Position numbers and translations under genes: made by a program. Shown one piece after another: positions 45,896 through 55,997 of a DNA stretch of 64,000 bases (positions within the stretch are counted from its first letter, which is position 1; every line of letters starts with the position of its first letter). The stretch spans positions 1-64,000 of the forward strand of contig NZ_ATZH01000017.1 in NCBI RefSeq assembly GCF_000428105.1, written 5' to 3'. Origin of the DNA: Bacteroides pyogenes DSM 20611 = JCM 6294 (GTDB lineage: Bacteria; Bacteroidota; Bacteroidia; Bacteroidales; Bacteroidaceae). The notes under the pieces were generated by a model that was not told where the DNA came from, searched no databases, and worked only from the letters and a program-made list of their open reading frames with translations.

Positions 45896-48800
45896 ATGGA
45901 AAAAAAACACTTTTTTTCATACATCCGATTGTGGTGTATGGTAGGCGGATTTTGTTTTTTCATTCCGCTTTCCGCCTTGGCTCAGAGCCAGAAAATTTCT
46001 GTTAAAATGCGGGATGTTTCTTTGGAAAAGGCCATGCAAATTATTGGCAAACAGTCTTCGATGGATGTGGCTTACAGTAAAGAGTTTGTAGATCCGAACC
46101 TTAAGGTTAGCTTGAATGTGAGAAATAAAGCCCTTGAGAAGGTGCTTCAGGATTTATTTCGAAATACAAATGTGGGATTTCGTTTTCAGGAAAGTTGTAT
46201 TTTACTTTTTAACAAGGTGGTACAAAAGGGTAGATTAGATGATAAGAATAAGGTGCATATTAAAGGCAGGGTGACCGATAGACAAACAGGCGAACCTATT
46301 GTTGGAGTTACCGTTTTTGTGCCTGGAACATCGCATGGCACCACAACAGATATTGACGGTAATTATTCACTCAATGTGCCTTTGGGAAGTACGGTTACAT
46401 TTTCTTATATAGGATATGCGGATTTTAATCGGGAAGTTCGTGCAGAAGGAGTGTTGGATGTCGTTCTTATAGAGGATGCTGTGACACTGGATGATGTAGT
46501 CGTGGTGGGTTATGGTATTCAAAAGAAAGTAAACTTGACGGGAGCCGTATCAATGGTAAAGGGCGATGCCCTGGAAAACCGTCCGGTGGCCAATCTGAGT
46601 TCGGGTTTGCAAGGTCTTCTTCCAGGAGTAACCGTTACTTCTTCATCCGGTCAACCCGGTGCTGCTCCGGATATTAAGATCCGTGGCGTAAATACCATTA
46701 ATAGCAGTACCTCGCCTTTGATTTTAATTGATGGAATAGCCGGCGGGGATATGAACTTGCTGAATCCGAGCGATATTGAAAGTATATCGGTACTCAAGGA
46801 TGCGGCTTCGGCAGCTATTTATGGAGCTCGTGCGGCCAATGGCGTGATTTTGATAACAACAAAGAAAGGTCGCAAGCAAGAGAAAGCGCAGATAATCTAT
46901 ACAGGCTATGTGGGGTTCCAAGCGCCTACCGCATTGCCGGAACAGGTGAACGGAAGACAATACATGGAATTGTACAATGAGGCGATGAGTGCGGCGGGTT
47001 TCTCTAAACCTTACGGTGAAGATGCTTTTGCAAAGTACGATTCGAGAGAATCTCCCAATGAATATTTCAATACCGATTGGGTAAATGAACTTTTTAAAAA
47101 GAACGCATTGCAGACGGGACATTCTATCAGTATACGCGGTGGCGGTGAAAAAAGTGGTTATTTCATGTCATACGGTTATTTGAATCAAGACGGTTTAGTA
47201 GTAGGAGATGCCTTTAAGTCGAGACGTCATAATGCACGCATCAGCGTAAATACAGAATTGAATAATCGGTTGAAATTAAATGGAACAGTCAGTTTTGTAG
47301 ATTATTATCGGACTACATCCGGATTTTCCGGAACATCCGGGGTGTTTAGGTTGGCCCAACGTATGTCGCCATTGTTGCCCGTTAAGTGGAAAAAGCAAGA
47401 TGAAAACGGGATGTGGCATGATACTTCTTATTGGGCGACCGGTTCTGTGACAAATCCCCTATATGTAGCTTATGAAGGTGGAACAGAAAACAGAAAGTCA
47501 AGAACATTAAACGCTATCGTAGAAGCCAATTTTAAGATTATGGAGGATCTTTATCTGAATGGTCAATATTCAGCCAATTATTACTTCCGGGAGACCGACC
47601 AATTCCGCCCTACTTTGCCGGAATTCGATCCGAACGGGGTACCAGATCCGGATAATGAGGCAATGAAAAATTATGTGTATCAAGGTCATCAAGACGCACT
47701 GACACAAAGTCTGCAACTGACACTGAACTATAAAAAAAACATCAAGAAACATGAACTTGGAGCTTTGTTGGGATACTCCCAAGAGTGGTATGACTATAGC
47801 GAGTTGGATGGAAGCCGCAAGAATATTCTATTAGACAATATCTTTGTTCTGGATACCGGGACTGAGGATCTGACCAATGGAGGTAATAAAAAAGATTGGG
47901 CACTTCAATCTTATTTTGGACGTTTCAACTATGCATACGATGAAAAGTATTTATTTGAAGCTAATATGCGTATAGATGGTACTTCTCGATTTGCCAAGAA
48001 TAATCGTTGGGGATATTTTCCATCATTCTCCGCAGGATGGAACTTTACCAAAGAAAGTTTTATGCAATTTGCCAAACCTGTTTTGGAATCGGGAAAACTG
48101 AGAGTATCATGGGGTGAATTGGGGAACCAGAATGTAGGTGATAGTTTCTATCCGTATCTTACTCCAATTGAACGTGTTGAAAAGTCATATCCTATAGGTG
48201 GACTTAACAATGTAGGATTTGTGCAGAAAAAACTCGGTAATAAAAACATCAAGTGGGAAACAATCCGTATGCTGAATACGGGTGTGGACTTGAATTTTAT
48301 GAATAACCGACTTATTATGTCGTTTGACTGGTTTAAGAAAGAGAATGTGAATGCTTTGGTAAAACCTGTATATCCTACTATTGTGGGTGTGACTAAATCT
48401 GCTTTTCTGCCTTTTGAAAACATGGGTAAAATTGAAAATAAGGGTTGGGAGATCGACCTCGCTTGGCGTGACCGCATAGGGCAGGTAAAATATGGCGCCA
48501 ATTTTAATATATCCGATTCAAAAAATAAAATTACGGATTTGGGGTCCAGTGAACCGACTTTAGGCAATAAGATCCGTAGGGTAGGAGATGCGATCGGCGC
48601 TTATTATGGCTATCTGACTGATGGATTGGCTCAAATTTCAGATTTTGAAGGAAAGAATGATGACGGTAAGTATATTAATCCGAATTTTGTAGTTCCTAAA
48701 GCGAGCGCAGGTATTGTACAACCGGGTGATATTAAATATAGAGACATCAGTGGTCCGGAAAATGTTCCTGATGGAATAATTGATGAATACGATAAGGTTG

Positions 48801-49291
48801 TATTCGGTGATCCGTTTCCTCATTACACTTACTCTTTCAAAGGTTATCTATCATGGAAAGGATGGGATTTCAGCTTCTATTTGCAAGGTGTGGGAAAGGT
48901 GAACGGGTATTTGGAAGAAGAGGCACGCCATTGCTTTATTAACGACTACTCTACTCCGAAGGTTGAACACTTGGATAGATGGACACCCAACAATCCGAGC
49001 GCTTCTTACCCAAGACTTTATCAGGGACAGACCCACAATTTATTATTTAGCGATTATTGGTTGGAAGACGCTTCTTACCTTCGTCTGAAAAATATACAGC
49101 TAGGTTATACTTTTCCCAAAAAATGGTTGGTCCGTTTGGGTATTTCTAATTTGAGAGCATACGTTTCTGCCGATAATTTATTGACTTTTACCAATTATTT
49201 CGGCGCTTACGACCCGGAGGTACGAGAAACATCAGGAGCCTCTTATCCTCAGGTGAAAACTTATGTGCTTGGTATGTCTGTAACATTTTAA
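45896..49291 (+). CDS. SusC/RagA TonB-dependent transporter with STN signalling domain
   Basis: A 1131-residue outer-membrane importer. Signal peptide about 1-30; STN domain ~36-105 (ISVKMRDVSLEKAMQIIGKQSSMDVAYSKEF); carboxypeptidase-regulatory-like domain ~122-205 (IKGRVTDRQTGEPIVGVTVFVPG); plug starting at VVVVGYGIQKK with LILIDGIAGGD; then a 22-strand barrel ending KTYVLGMSVTF. The STN domain shows that it signals to the FecR/sigma pair encoded before it. It partners the SusD protein 21 bases downstream. Confidence 0.97.
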   Translation: MEKKHFFSYIRLWCMVGGFCFFIPLSALAQSQKISVKMRDVSLEKAMQIIGKQSSMDVAYSKEFVDPNLKVSLNVRNKALEKVLQDLFRNTNVGFRFQESCILLFNKVVQKGRLDDKNKVHIKGRVTDRQTGEPIVGVTVFVPGTSHGTTTDIDGNYSLNVPLGSTVTFSYIGYADFNREVRAEGVLDVVLIEDAVTLDDVVVVGYGIQKKVNLTGAVSMVKGDALENRPVANLSSGLQGLLPGVTVTSSSGQPGAAPDIKIRGVNTINSSTSPLILIDGIAGGDMNLLNPSDIESISVLKDAASAAIYGARAANGVILITTKKGRKQEKAQIIYTGYVGFQAPTALPEQVNGRQYMELYNEAMSAAGFSKPYGEDAFAKYDSRESPNEYFNTDWVNELFKKNALQTGHSISIRGGGEKSGYFMSYGYLNQDGLVVGDAFKSRRHNARISVNTELNNRLKLNGTVSFVDYYRTTSGFSGTSGVFRLAQRMSPLLPVKWKKQDENGMWHDTSYWATGSVTNPLYVAYEGGTENRKSRTLNAIVEANFKIMEDLYLNGQYSANYYFRETDQFRPTLPEFDPNGVPDPDNEAMKNYVYQGHQDALTQSLQLTLNYKKNIKKHELGALLGYSQEWYDYSELDGSRKNILLDNIFVLDTGTEDLTNGGNKKDWALQSYFGRFNYAYDEKYLFEANMRIDGTSRFAKNNRWGYFPSFSAGWNFTKESFMQFAKPVLESGKLRVSWGELGNQNVGDSFYPYLTPIERVEKSYPIGGLNNVGFVQKKLGNKNIKWETIRMLNTGVDLNFMNNRLIMSFDWFKKENVNALVKPVYPTIVGVTKSAFLPFENMGKIENKGWEIDLAWRDRIGQVKYGANFNISDSKNKITDLGSSEPTLGNKIRRVGDAIGAYYGYLTDGLAQISDFEGKNDDGKYINPNFVVPKASAGIVQPGDIKYRDISGPENVPDGIIDEYDKVVFGDPFPHYTYSFKGYLSWKGWDFSFYLQGVGKVNGYLEEEARHCFINDYSTPKVEHLDRWTPNNPSASYPRLYQGQTHNLLFSDYWLEDASYLRLKNIQLGYTFPKKWLVRLGISNLRAYVSADNLLTFTNYFGAYDPEVRETSGASYPQVKTYVLGMSVTF

Positions 49292-49312
49292 TCAATTAAA
49301 TATCAGAATATT

Positions 49313-51043
49313 ATGAAAAGATATAGTTGTATAGGAGTTTTATTGATGGGCTTGTTTATAAGTTCGTCGTGTTCGGACTTCTTGGACAAATATCCTCAGG
49401 ATTCGGTGACCAATGAAACTTATTGGAAGAATGAGGAGCAATTGCGTGCTGCCTTGTATCCTTGTTACAACGCTTTCGATTATGAAACATTGATCAAGTG
49501 GGCAGAATCTACTGCTGAAACTGTGATGTGGGGCAATATTACGAGCGGACTGAGCAAAGTGTCGGGAGGAAAACATACTTATACCGACGGATTTCCGTTT
49601 ACTTCTTATTGGAGAAATGCATATGAATATATTTATATCTGCAACAATTTTTTAGATAATTATAATACAGCGAAAGTCGATCAGTCTGTGAAAGATATAT
49701 ATGCTGCTGAAGTGAAGGTAATTCGCGCTTTTGAATATTTTATGTTAACTACTTTTTTCGGTGATGTGCCTTGGGTTGATCACGTCATTACAGCAGACGA
49801 AGCTTATGTTCCACGTAATCCGAGAGAGCAAGTCATAGACTATGTATTAGCTGATTTGGATTGGGCTGCACAAAAATTACCTGCTGAAAGACAGTTGGGC
49901 AGAAATGTGGGACGTATTGACCGTTGGGGAGCTTTGGCGATGAAAGCGCGTGTTGCTCTTCAGAACGAACGCTATGAGGTGGCGAAAGCTACTTGTGAAG
50001 AAATTATCAAGAATAGCCCTTATGGATTGTATGATTATGCAAAGCTTTATCAGGATGAAGGGGATGTGGAAATTAATCCCTCCAACAATGAATCGATCAT
50101 ATATAGTCTATATATAAAAGACGTGCGTATGCATAATACGTCAAGGGAAATTTGCGCACCTGTTGACTATGTGCGTTTTATGGCTTCTAAAACATTGGTA
50201 GACGCTTTTTTGTGTATTGATGGCAAACCGGCGAAAACGGGATTGGAGTATTACAAGAATGATAACGTAGTTACATCCGATTTGTATACATATCCTGAAA
50301 AGCATTATGCAGACTATTTTAAAAATAGGGATCCGCGTATGAAAATGACCCTTTATACTCCGGGAGACAAATGGCCGGGTGGTGATGACGGAGACCCCGA
50401 TATTGATAAGATAAATTTAATTTTCAATTTACCCCGATTTGCTTCATTGAGTGGAAATAATCGAAATGGAGCCAATTCTTATACAGGTTTTTATTTTAAA
50501 AAATACAGTGTAATGAGTATGACCGGTGTCAATAAAGCGCATAATAACCTGAATGTGATACGTTTTCCGGAAATTCTCTTGACGTATGCCGAAGCGCTTT
50601 ATAAACTAAATGGTACTCTTACACAATCAGAGATTGATAATACGGTAAATAAGTTGCGAGATCGTGTGGGAATGCATCGCATGAATCTGGATGAATTAAA
50701 ACGTTGGAATATGGATCTTTGGACAGAGCTGAAGCGTGAGCGACGTATTGAGATGACCTTTGACGGTATGCGTTATGCCGATATTATACGTTGGAAAGAA
50801 GGAGAACTTCGTTTTGGACGTGCCATTACCGGTCCCAGTGAAATTGTATGTCTCAATGATTTGGGCAAGAATCCGTATCCGGATACCGGCTTGGATGAAT
50901 TTGGAGATGTTATCCATGAAAAATCGACAGCCGAGGGTGGAGTCCGTTATTTTGATCCGAAGAAGCATTATCTTTGGCCTGTACCTTATGAAGAACGGGT
51001 AAAAAATCCTCTTTTGGGACAGAATCCCGGGTGGGAGGAATAA
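49313..51043 (+). CDS. SusD/RagB surface glycan-binding lipoprotein
   Basis: A 576-residue lipoprotein (lipobox SSSC, Cys20) lidding the SusC channel. Family features: SDFLDKYPQDSVTNETYWKNEEQL, AALYPCYNAFDYE, TPR-type helices (EVKVIRAFEYFMLTTFFGDVPWV, RWGALAMKARVALQNERYEVAKA) and the C-terminal ERRIEMTFDGMRYADIIRWK. The ligand cannot be read from sequence; the downstream enzymes point to alpha-GlcNAc-containing glycans. Confidence 0.96.
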   Translation: MKRYSCIGVLLMGLFISSSCSDFLDKYPQDSVTNETYWKNEEQLRAALYPCYNAFDYETLIKWAESTAETVMWGNITSGLSKVSGGKHTYTDGFPFTSYWRNAYEYIYICNNFLDNYNTAKVDQSVKDIYAAEVKVIRAFEYFMLTTFFGDVPWVDHVITADEAYVPRNPREQVIDYVLADLDWAAQKLPAERQLGRNVGRIDRWGALAMKARVALQNERYEVAKATCEEIIKNSPYGLYDYAKLYQDEGDVEINPSNNESIIYSLYIKDVRMHNTSREICAPVDYVRFMASKTLVDAFLCIDGKPAKTGLEYYKNDNVVTSDLYTYPEKHYADYFKNRDPRMKMTLYTPGDKWPGGDDGDPDIDKINLIFNLPRFASLSGNNRNGANSYTGFYFKKYSVMSMTGVNKAHNNLNVIRFPEILLTYAEALYKLNGTLTQSEIDNTVNKLRDRVGMHRMNLDELKRWNMDLWTELKRERRIEMTFDGMRYADIIRWKEGELRFGRAITGPSEIVCLNDLGKNPYPDTGLDEFGDVIHEKSTAEGGVRYFDPKKHYLWPVPYEERVKNPLLGQNPGWEE

Positions 51044-51115
51044 AATGTATATTATTAAATTTAAGAGTCAAGTCTGCAGAAATGTAGGCTTGACGATTTA
51101 AAACATCAAACAGCT

Positions 51116-51967
51116 ATGAAAAAGATTTTATTAGCAGTAACTTACTTTTGTTGTGCTTTGGTTGGATGTGGAAGCGGTAATGACAAAGAAATTCCAGGCG
51201 GAAACGGTTGGGATGATGATCCGGAGGAAAAGGTCTATCTTGCTGTCATGAGTTATAATGTTCGTCATTGCGCACCTTATTATGGTTCGGGAGTTCCATC
51301 GGATGCCGAGGTGAATAATATAGCCAAAGTATTGAAAGAAAAGAATCCGGATGTCGTACTTTTGCAGGAAGTAGACTCTTGTACCAGCCGGAGCTTTGGT
51401 ATAGACCAAGTAGAAGAACTTTCTAAATTGTCCGGATTCAAATATTATTATTTTTTTAAGCAAAAGACTTATGGAAAAGGTGCCTATGGCGCCGGAATCT
51501 TGTCTAAATATAAACTGAGCTCTATCGTTAACCACAAACTTCCTACAGAAATAGACGGACAGCAAATAAAAGGAAGTAATGTATTAGGAAGTGCTCGAAT
51601 AACTTTTAAAGGAAAGGATATTTATTTGGCTACAACGCATTTGTCTGTAACGGAATCGGAACGTGTAAAGCAATTCCCATTTGTTTTAGCCGAACTGAAT
51701 AAGCTGACAGGAGCTCCCGTAATCTTAGGAGGCGATTTTAATTCAAAACCGGATCACTCTGTTATTTCTTCATTAGACAGTAATGGCTTTAAAAGGACCA
51801 ATAATGATCCAACCAAGTTTACTATTCCTTCCGACAAACCCAACCGCGAGCTCGATTACATTGCCTTTAAACCCGATAATGCGTTTAATGTAATTTCTCA
51901 CACTGTTTTTACAGGGATTAATGCTTCGGATCATTTGCCTATTGTATCTGTATTGAAACCTTTATAG
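51116..51967 (+). CDS. Endonuclease/exonuclease/phosphatase-family lipoprotein
   Basis: A 283-residue EEP-fold hydrolase anchored as a lipoprotein (lipobox LVGC, Cys18). Metal-site motifs are complete: MSYNVRH, VVLLQEVD, TTHLS, LGGDFNSKP, ELDYIAF and ASDHLPIV. Secreted EEP proteins cut phosphodiesters in nucleic acids, sphingomyelin, inositol phosphates or glycans; being in a SusC/SusD locus, a glycan or glycolipid phosphodiester is more likely than DNA. The following gene begins with a paralogous domain. Confidence 0.9.
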   Translation: MKKILLAVTYFCCALVGCGSGNDKEIPGGNGWDDDPEEKVYLAVMSYNVRHCAPYYGSGVPSDAEVNNIAKVLKEKNPDVVLLQEVDSCTSRSFGIDQVEELSKLSGFKYYYFFKQKTYGKGAYGAGILSKYKLSSIVNHKLPTEIDGQQIKGSNVLGSARITFKGKDIYLATTHLSVTESERVKQFPFVLAELNKLTGAPVILGGDFNSKPDHSVISSLDSNGFKRTNNDPTKFTIPSDKPNRELDYIAFKPDNAFNVISHTVFTGINASDHLPIVSVLKPL

Positions 51968-51976
51968 CTTATTGGT

Positions 51977-54835
51977 ATGAAAAAAAACATATTGTTTTTT
52001 ATTTTTGTCTTGCTGACGGTCAGTCTGTATGCCAGTGAACCTTTGAGAATACGCGTGATGACTTATAATCTGCGTTTTGGAGAGCTGGCCTCTTTGGAAG
52101 AATTGGCTATGCATATCAAATCTTTTTCTCCTGATTTTGTGGCTTTGCAGGAAGTAGACTGTAATACACAGCGTGAACGTGCTCCGAAACAGAACGGTAA
52201 AAATTTCATCTCCGAACTGGCATATTATACCGGTATGTTTGGCTTGTATGGCAAGACCATTGATTATAAAGGAGGATATTATGGTATCGGAATACTTTCC
52301 CGTTATCCGTATATCAGTAGCCAAAAGACTTTATTACCTCACATTCAAAAAAATGTTGAGCAACGCGCCGTACTTGAAGGGCTTTTCGAGATGGATGGAG
52401 ATACGCTGGTTTTTGCTTCTACACATCTTGATGCTCAAAGAGCCGATGCGCGTGAATTACAAGCCGATTTTATTTGCAACCATTTTATGAATGTGAAGTA
52501 TCCGCTTATTTTGGGAGGTGATTTTAATTCCATTCCTTCATCCAAGGTGGTGAAAACAATGGAGAAGAATTGGTTTTCCGATCCGGATGTTAGACCAACT
52601 ATTCCCTCTTCAAATCCTGTTCGAAGAATCGACTTTTTGTTTGCTAAGCCGATGAAAGGATGGAAGGTAATTCGAAGCCAACCTGTTTTTTCCACTCTTT
52701 CCGATCATTTACCTGTTGTGACTGATTTGGAATATCATAAAATTAAGTCGAGTACTGAAGTTCGTGCTGCCCGTGATGTTATCTATAGGCAAATAGGGAG
52801 TCGGGCAGCAGATATAAATTTGAAAATCATTCCTGCTGTTGAGAACAGAGATGTTTATGAAATAAAAGCAGAACATGGTAATTTGACCTTGAGTGGCAGT
52901 AGCAGTGTAGCTCTATGTTATGCTTTTCATAGCTATATGAAAAAAGCTTGTCATTCATTGAAAACTTGGGGAGGAGAGCATTTCCAGTTACCGGATCAAT
53001 GGCCTGATTTTGGTGAAAAACAGACTTCGCCGTATGAGTTCAGGTATTTCCTCAACGTTTGCACTTTTGGTTACACAACACCTTATTGGGATTGGGACCG
53101 TTGGGAACGAGAAATTGATTGGATGGCACTTCGAGGTGTGAATATGCCTCTTGCCACTATTGCCAATGAAGCTATTGCTGAACGGGTGTGGATGAAGATG
53201 GGATTAAAGAAAGAAGAAGTACGTATGTTCTTTACCGCACCTGCTCACTTACCGTGGCATCGTATGGGGAACCTGACTACATGGGAAGGTCCTCTTTCTG
53301 ACGAATGGATGGAAAAGCAGGTGAAACTGCAACACAAAGTTCTTGATCGTATGCATGAGCTTGGAATGAAACCCATTGTTCCCGCTTTTGCAGGTTTTGT
53401 GCCGAAAGCCTTTGTTGATCAACATCCTGAAATAAGTTTTAAACATTTAGAATGGGGTGGTTTTCGACCTAAATATAATGCTTACGTGCTACCACCCGAC
53501 TCTCCTTATTTTGAAGAGATAGGTAAACTGTTTGTTCAGGAATGGGAAAAGGAATTCGGCAAACACACTTATTATCTTTCGGATAGCTTTAATGAAATGC
53601 GCCTTCCGGTTGATAAAAGCGATGTGGAAGGGAAACACAAGTTGCTCGCTCAATATGGCGAATCTATTTATCGATCTATTGCAGCAGGAAATAAAGACGC
53701 TGTTTGGGTCACGCAAGGATGGACTTTCGGGTATCAACATGATTTTTGGGATAAAGAAAGTTTGAAAGCTCTTCTAAGTCATGTTCCTGATGATAAGATG
53801 ATTATTGTTGATTTGGGAAATGATTATCCTAAATGGGTATGGAATACCGAGCAAACTTGGAAAGTGCACGATGGATTTTATGGTAAAAAGTGGATATTTA
53901 GTTATGTCCCTAATTTTGGAGGAAAAACTCCGATGACCGGTGATTTGCAGATGTATGCCTCTTCATCTTCGATGGCACTTCATACCTCGAATAAAGGCAA
54001 CCTGGTCGGCTTCGGCTCTGCCCCCGAAGGTTTGGAGAACAATGAGGTAGTTTATGAGCTTTTGGCAGACATGGGCTGGACTGACGAACCTATTCATTTG
54101 AATTCTTGGATTGACAACTATGGTAAGGCGCGTTATGGCTCTTTCCCTCCAAAGATGAAAATGGCATGGAATATCTTCCGGCAGACAGCTTATTCGAGCT
54201 TATATTCTTATCCGCGCTTTACTTGGCAAACGGTTGTCCCCGATACTCATAGGTTAAGCAAAATAGATGTTGGCGACGATTTCTTACATGGAGTTGAATT
54301 GTTTTTGGATTGCGTCGATAGTCTGAAAGGCTCCCGGCTTTATGTTAATGACGCTATTGAGTTTGCAGCTTATTATCTAGCGGCAAAAGCTGACAAAGCC
54401 TATATTGCAGCATTAAGAGCGGATTCTGTAGGACACAAGGAAAATGCCCGGGATAACTTGAAAATAGCTGTTGACATTTTGTTGAAAGTAGATCGTCTTT
54501 TGGCTTCTCATCCGTTATATCGTTTGGAACCTTGGGTAAAGATGGCCCGTGATTATGGCGTTACTTCTGATGAGAAAGTCCATTATGAGAAGAATGCGAA
54601 GCGTCTTGTTACAACTTGGGGAGGGCGTCAACGAGATTATGCCGCACGTTTTTGGAGTGGATTGATAAAAGATTACTATATTCCGAGAATGGAGCTATAT
54701 TTTTCTTCACATCGCGATCAACTTCAAAATTGGGAAGAAGAATGGCTTTCTCTTCCTTGGAATAATAGTACGCAACCTTTTGAAAATGCATTGGACGCTG
54801 CCATAAAAGAAGTAAATAAACTACGTAATATGTAA
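51977..54835 (+). CDS. Fusion of EEP phosphodiesterase and GH89 alpha-N-acetylglucosaminidase
   Basis: A 952-residue secreted protein (signal peptide about 1-20) with two enzymes in one chain. Residues ~24-252 are a complete EEP domain (MTYNLRFG, ALQEVDCNTQ, ASTHLDAQRA, LGGDFNSIP, RIDFLFA, LSDHLPVV). Residues ~262-952 are NAGLU/GH89: FGYTTPYWDWDRWEREIDWMALRGVNMPL, acid/base Glu540 in SDSFNEM and nucleophile Glu684 in SAPEGLENNEVVYE, with TWGGRQRDYAARFWSGL near the end. There is no stop or frameshift between. It would remove alpha-linked GlcNAc and break a phosphodiester on the same substrate. Confidence 0.92.
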   Translation: MKKNILFFIFVLLTVSLYASEPLRIRVMTYNLRFGELASLEELAMHIKSFSPDFVALQEVDCNTQRERAPKQNGKNFISELAYYTGMFGLYGKTIDYKGGYYGIGILSRYPYISSQKTLLPHIQKNVEQRAVLEGLFEMDGDTLVFASTHLDAQRADARELQADFICNHFMNVKYPLILGGDFNSIPSSKVVKTMEKNWFSDPDVRPTIPSSNPVRRIDFLFAKPMKGWKVIRSQPVFSTLSDHLPVVTDLEYHKIKSSTEVRAARDVIYRQIGSRAADINLKIIPAVENRDVYEIKAEHGNLTLSGSSSVALCYAFHSYMKKACHSLKTWGGEHFQLPDQWPDFGEKQTSPYEFRYFLNVCTFGYTTPYWDWDRWEREIDWMALRGVNMPLATIANEAIAERVWMKMGLKKEEVRMFFTAPAHLPWHRMGNLTTWEGPLSDEWMEKQVKLQHKVLDRMHELGMKPIVPAFAGFVPKAFVDQHPEISFKHLEWGGFRPKYNAYVLPPDSPYFEEIGKLFVQEWEKEFGKHTYYLSDSFNEMRLPVDKSDVEGKHKLLAQYGESIYRSIAAGNKDAVWVTQGWTFGYQHDFWDKESLKALLSHVPDDKMIIVDLGNDYPKWVWNTEQTWKVHDGFYGKKWIFSYVPNFGGKTPMTGDLQMYASSSSMALHTSNKGNLVGFGSAPEGLENNEVVYELLADMGWTDEPIHLNSWIDNYGKARYGSFPPKMKMAWNIFRQTAYSSLYSYPRFTWQTVVPDTHRLSKIDVGDDFLHGVELFLDCVDSLKGSRLYVNDAIEFAAYYLAAKADKAYIAALRADSVGHKENARDNLKIAVDILLKVDRLLASHPLYRLEPWVKMARDYGVTSDEKVHYEKNAKRLVTTWGGRQRDYAARFWSGLIKDYYIPRMELYFSSHRDQLQNWEEEWLSLPWNNSTQPFENALDAAIKEVNKLRNM

Positions 54836-54841
54836 ACCGTT

Positions 54842-55981
54842 ATGAGAAAGATTGTACTGGCTTTCGATTCCTTTAAAGGGTCTGTGAGCGCTTCGGATAT
54901 AAGTGACTCTCTGGCTTTAACCATCCGCCGACTGTGGCCGGAATGCGAGGTGAAGTCATTCCCTATAGCCGATGGAGGAGAAGGAACGGCCCGGGCGATA
55001 GGCAGGTATCTGCCTGTAGAAACCCTTTCCTGCCGGGTCCATGGTCCTCTTATGGAAGAGCGGAGCGCTTCGTATGTTGTTTCACAAGATGGTACGGCGG
55101 TTATTGAAATGGCAGCTGCCGCCGGTTTACCGCTGGTGCCTATGGACCGCCGGAATCCCATGAATACGACAAGCTATGGAGCAGGGGAGCTGATAGCCCA
55201 CGCGTTGGATAAAGGATATCGGAAGTTTGTCATCGGATTGGGAGGCAGCGCTACCAACGATGCCGGTACGGGAGCGATGCGGGCATTGGGCCTGCGTTTT
55301 CTCGATGAAGCCGGTGATGAACTCCACCCTATCGGGCGGAATCTGGGAAAAATAAAGCGGATCGATTTTTCGCGTTTGAGACCGGATTTGAAAGAGGCTT
55401 CGTTTGTCATAGCGTGCGATGTGAGCAATCCGTTTTACGGCAAGGAGGGCGCTGCATACGTGTATGCTCCTCAGAAGGGAGCTTCTCCGGAAGAGGTCGA
55501 CCTGCTCGACAGAGGACTTCGGCATTATGCGGAGGTGCTGTTGAGAGAAACGGGGCAGGATGTAGCCACTCTTTCGGGTGCCGGTGCGGCCGGAGGGATG
55601 GGAGGCGGCTTGCTTCCTTTCATGGATGCTACGTTGAAACCCGGTATCGATATCGTACTTGATCTTATCGGCTTCGACAAGGAGGTGGCGGATGCGGATG
55701 TGGTGCTGACCGGTGAGGGAAAGATCGACGCTCAAACAGGTATGGGCAAGGCATTGAGCGGTGTATTGGGCAGGGCTGTAGCCAAACAGGTTCCCGTTGT
55801 CGCTTTGGGCGGTTGCATAGAGGAGGTGGAAAAATTGAACGAATTGGGCTTTACGGCTGTTTTTTCCATTCAGTCGTCGCCGCTTTCGTTGGAGAAAGCC
55901 ATGCGGAAAGAAATGACTTTAGAGAACCTGAACCGGACGGTTGTTCAGATCTTGCGATTGATGCTACGTGTGAAATCTTGA
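54842..55981 (+). CDS. Glycerate kinase (GlxK/GarK family)
   Basis: Phosphorylates D-glycerate to 2- or 3-phosphoglycerate, 379 residues. It begins KIVLAFDSFKGSVSASDIS, with the signature PIADGGEGTA, GLGGSATNDAGTG, GAAGGMGGGL and GEGKIDAQTGMGKA. Seven bases after the fusion gene and 16 before the permease, so in the same operon. It links the locus to use of glycerate or a compound converted to it. Confidence 0.95.
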   Translation: MRKIVLAFDSFKGSVSASDISDSLALTIRRLWPECEVKSFPIADGGEGTARAIGRYLPVETLSCRVHGPLMEERSASYVVSQDGTAVIEMAAAAGLPLVPMDRRNPMNTTSYGAGELIAHALDKGYRKFVIGLGGSATNDAGTGAMRALGLRFLDEAGDELHPIGRNLGKIKRIDFSRLRPDLKEASFVIACDVSNPFYGKEGAAYVYAPQKGASPEEVDLLDRGLRHYAEVLLRETGQDVATLSGAGAAGGMGGGLLPFMDATLKPGIDIVLDLIGFDKEVADADVVLTGEGKIDAQTGMGKALSGVLGRAVAKQVPVVALGGCIEEVEKLNELGFTAVFSIQSSPLSLEKAMRKEMTLENLNRTVVQILRLMLRVKS

Positions 55982-55997
55982 TAAAACGACAAATGAA

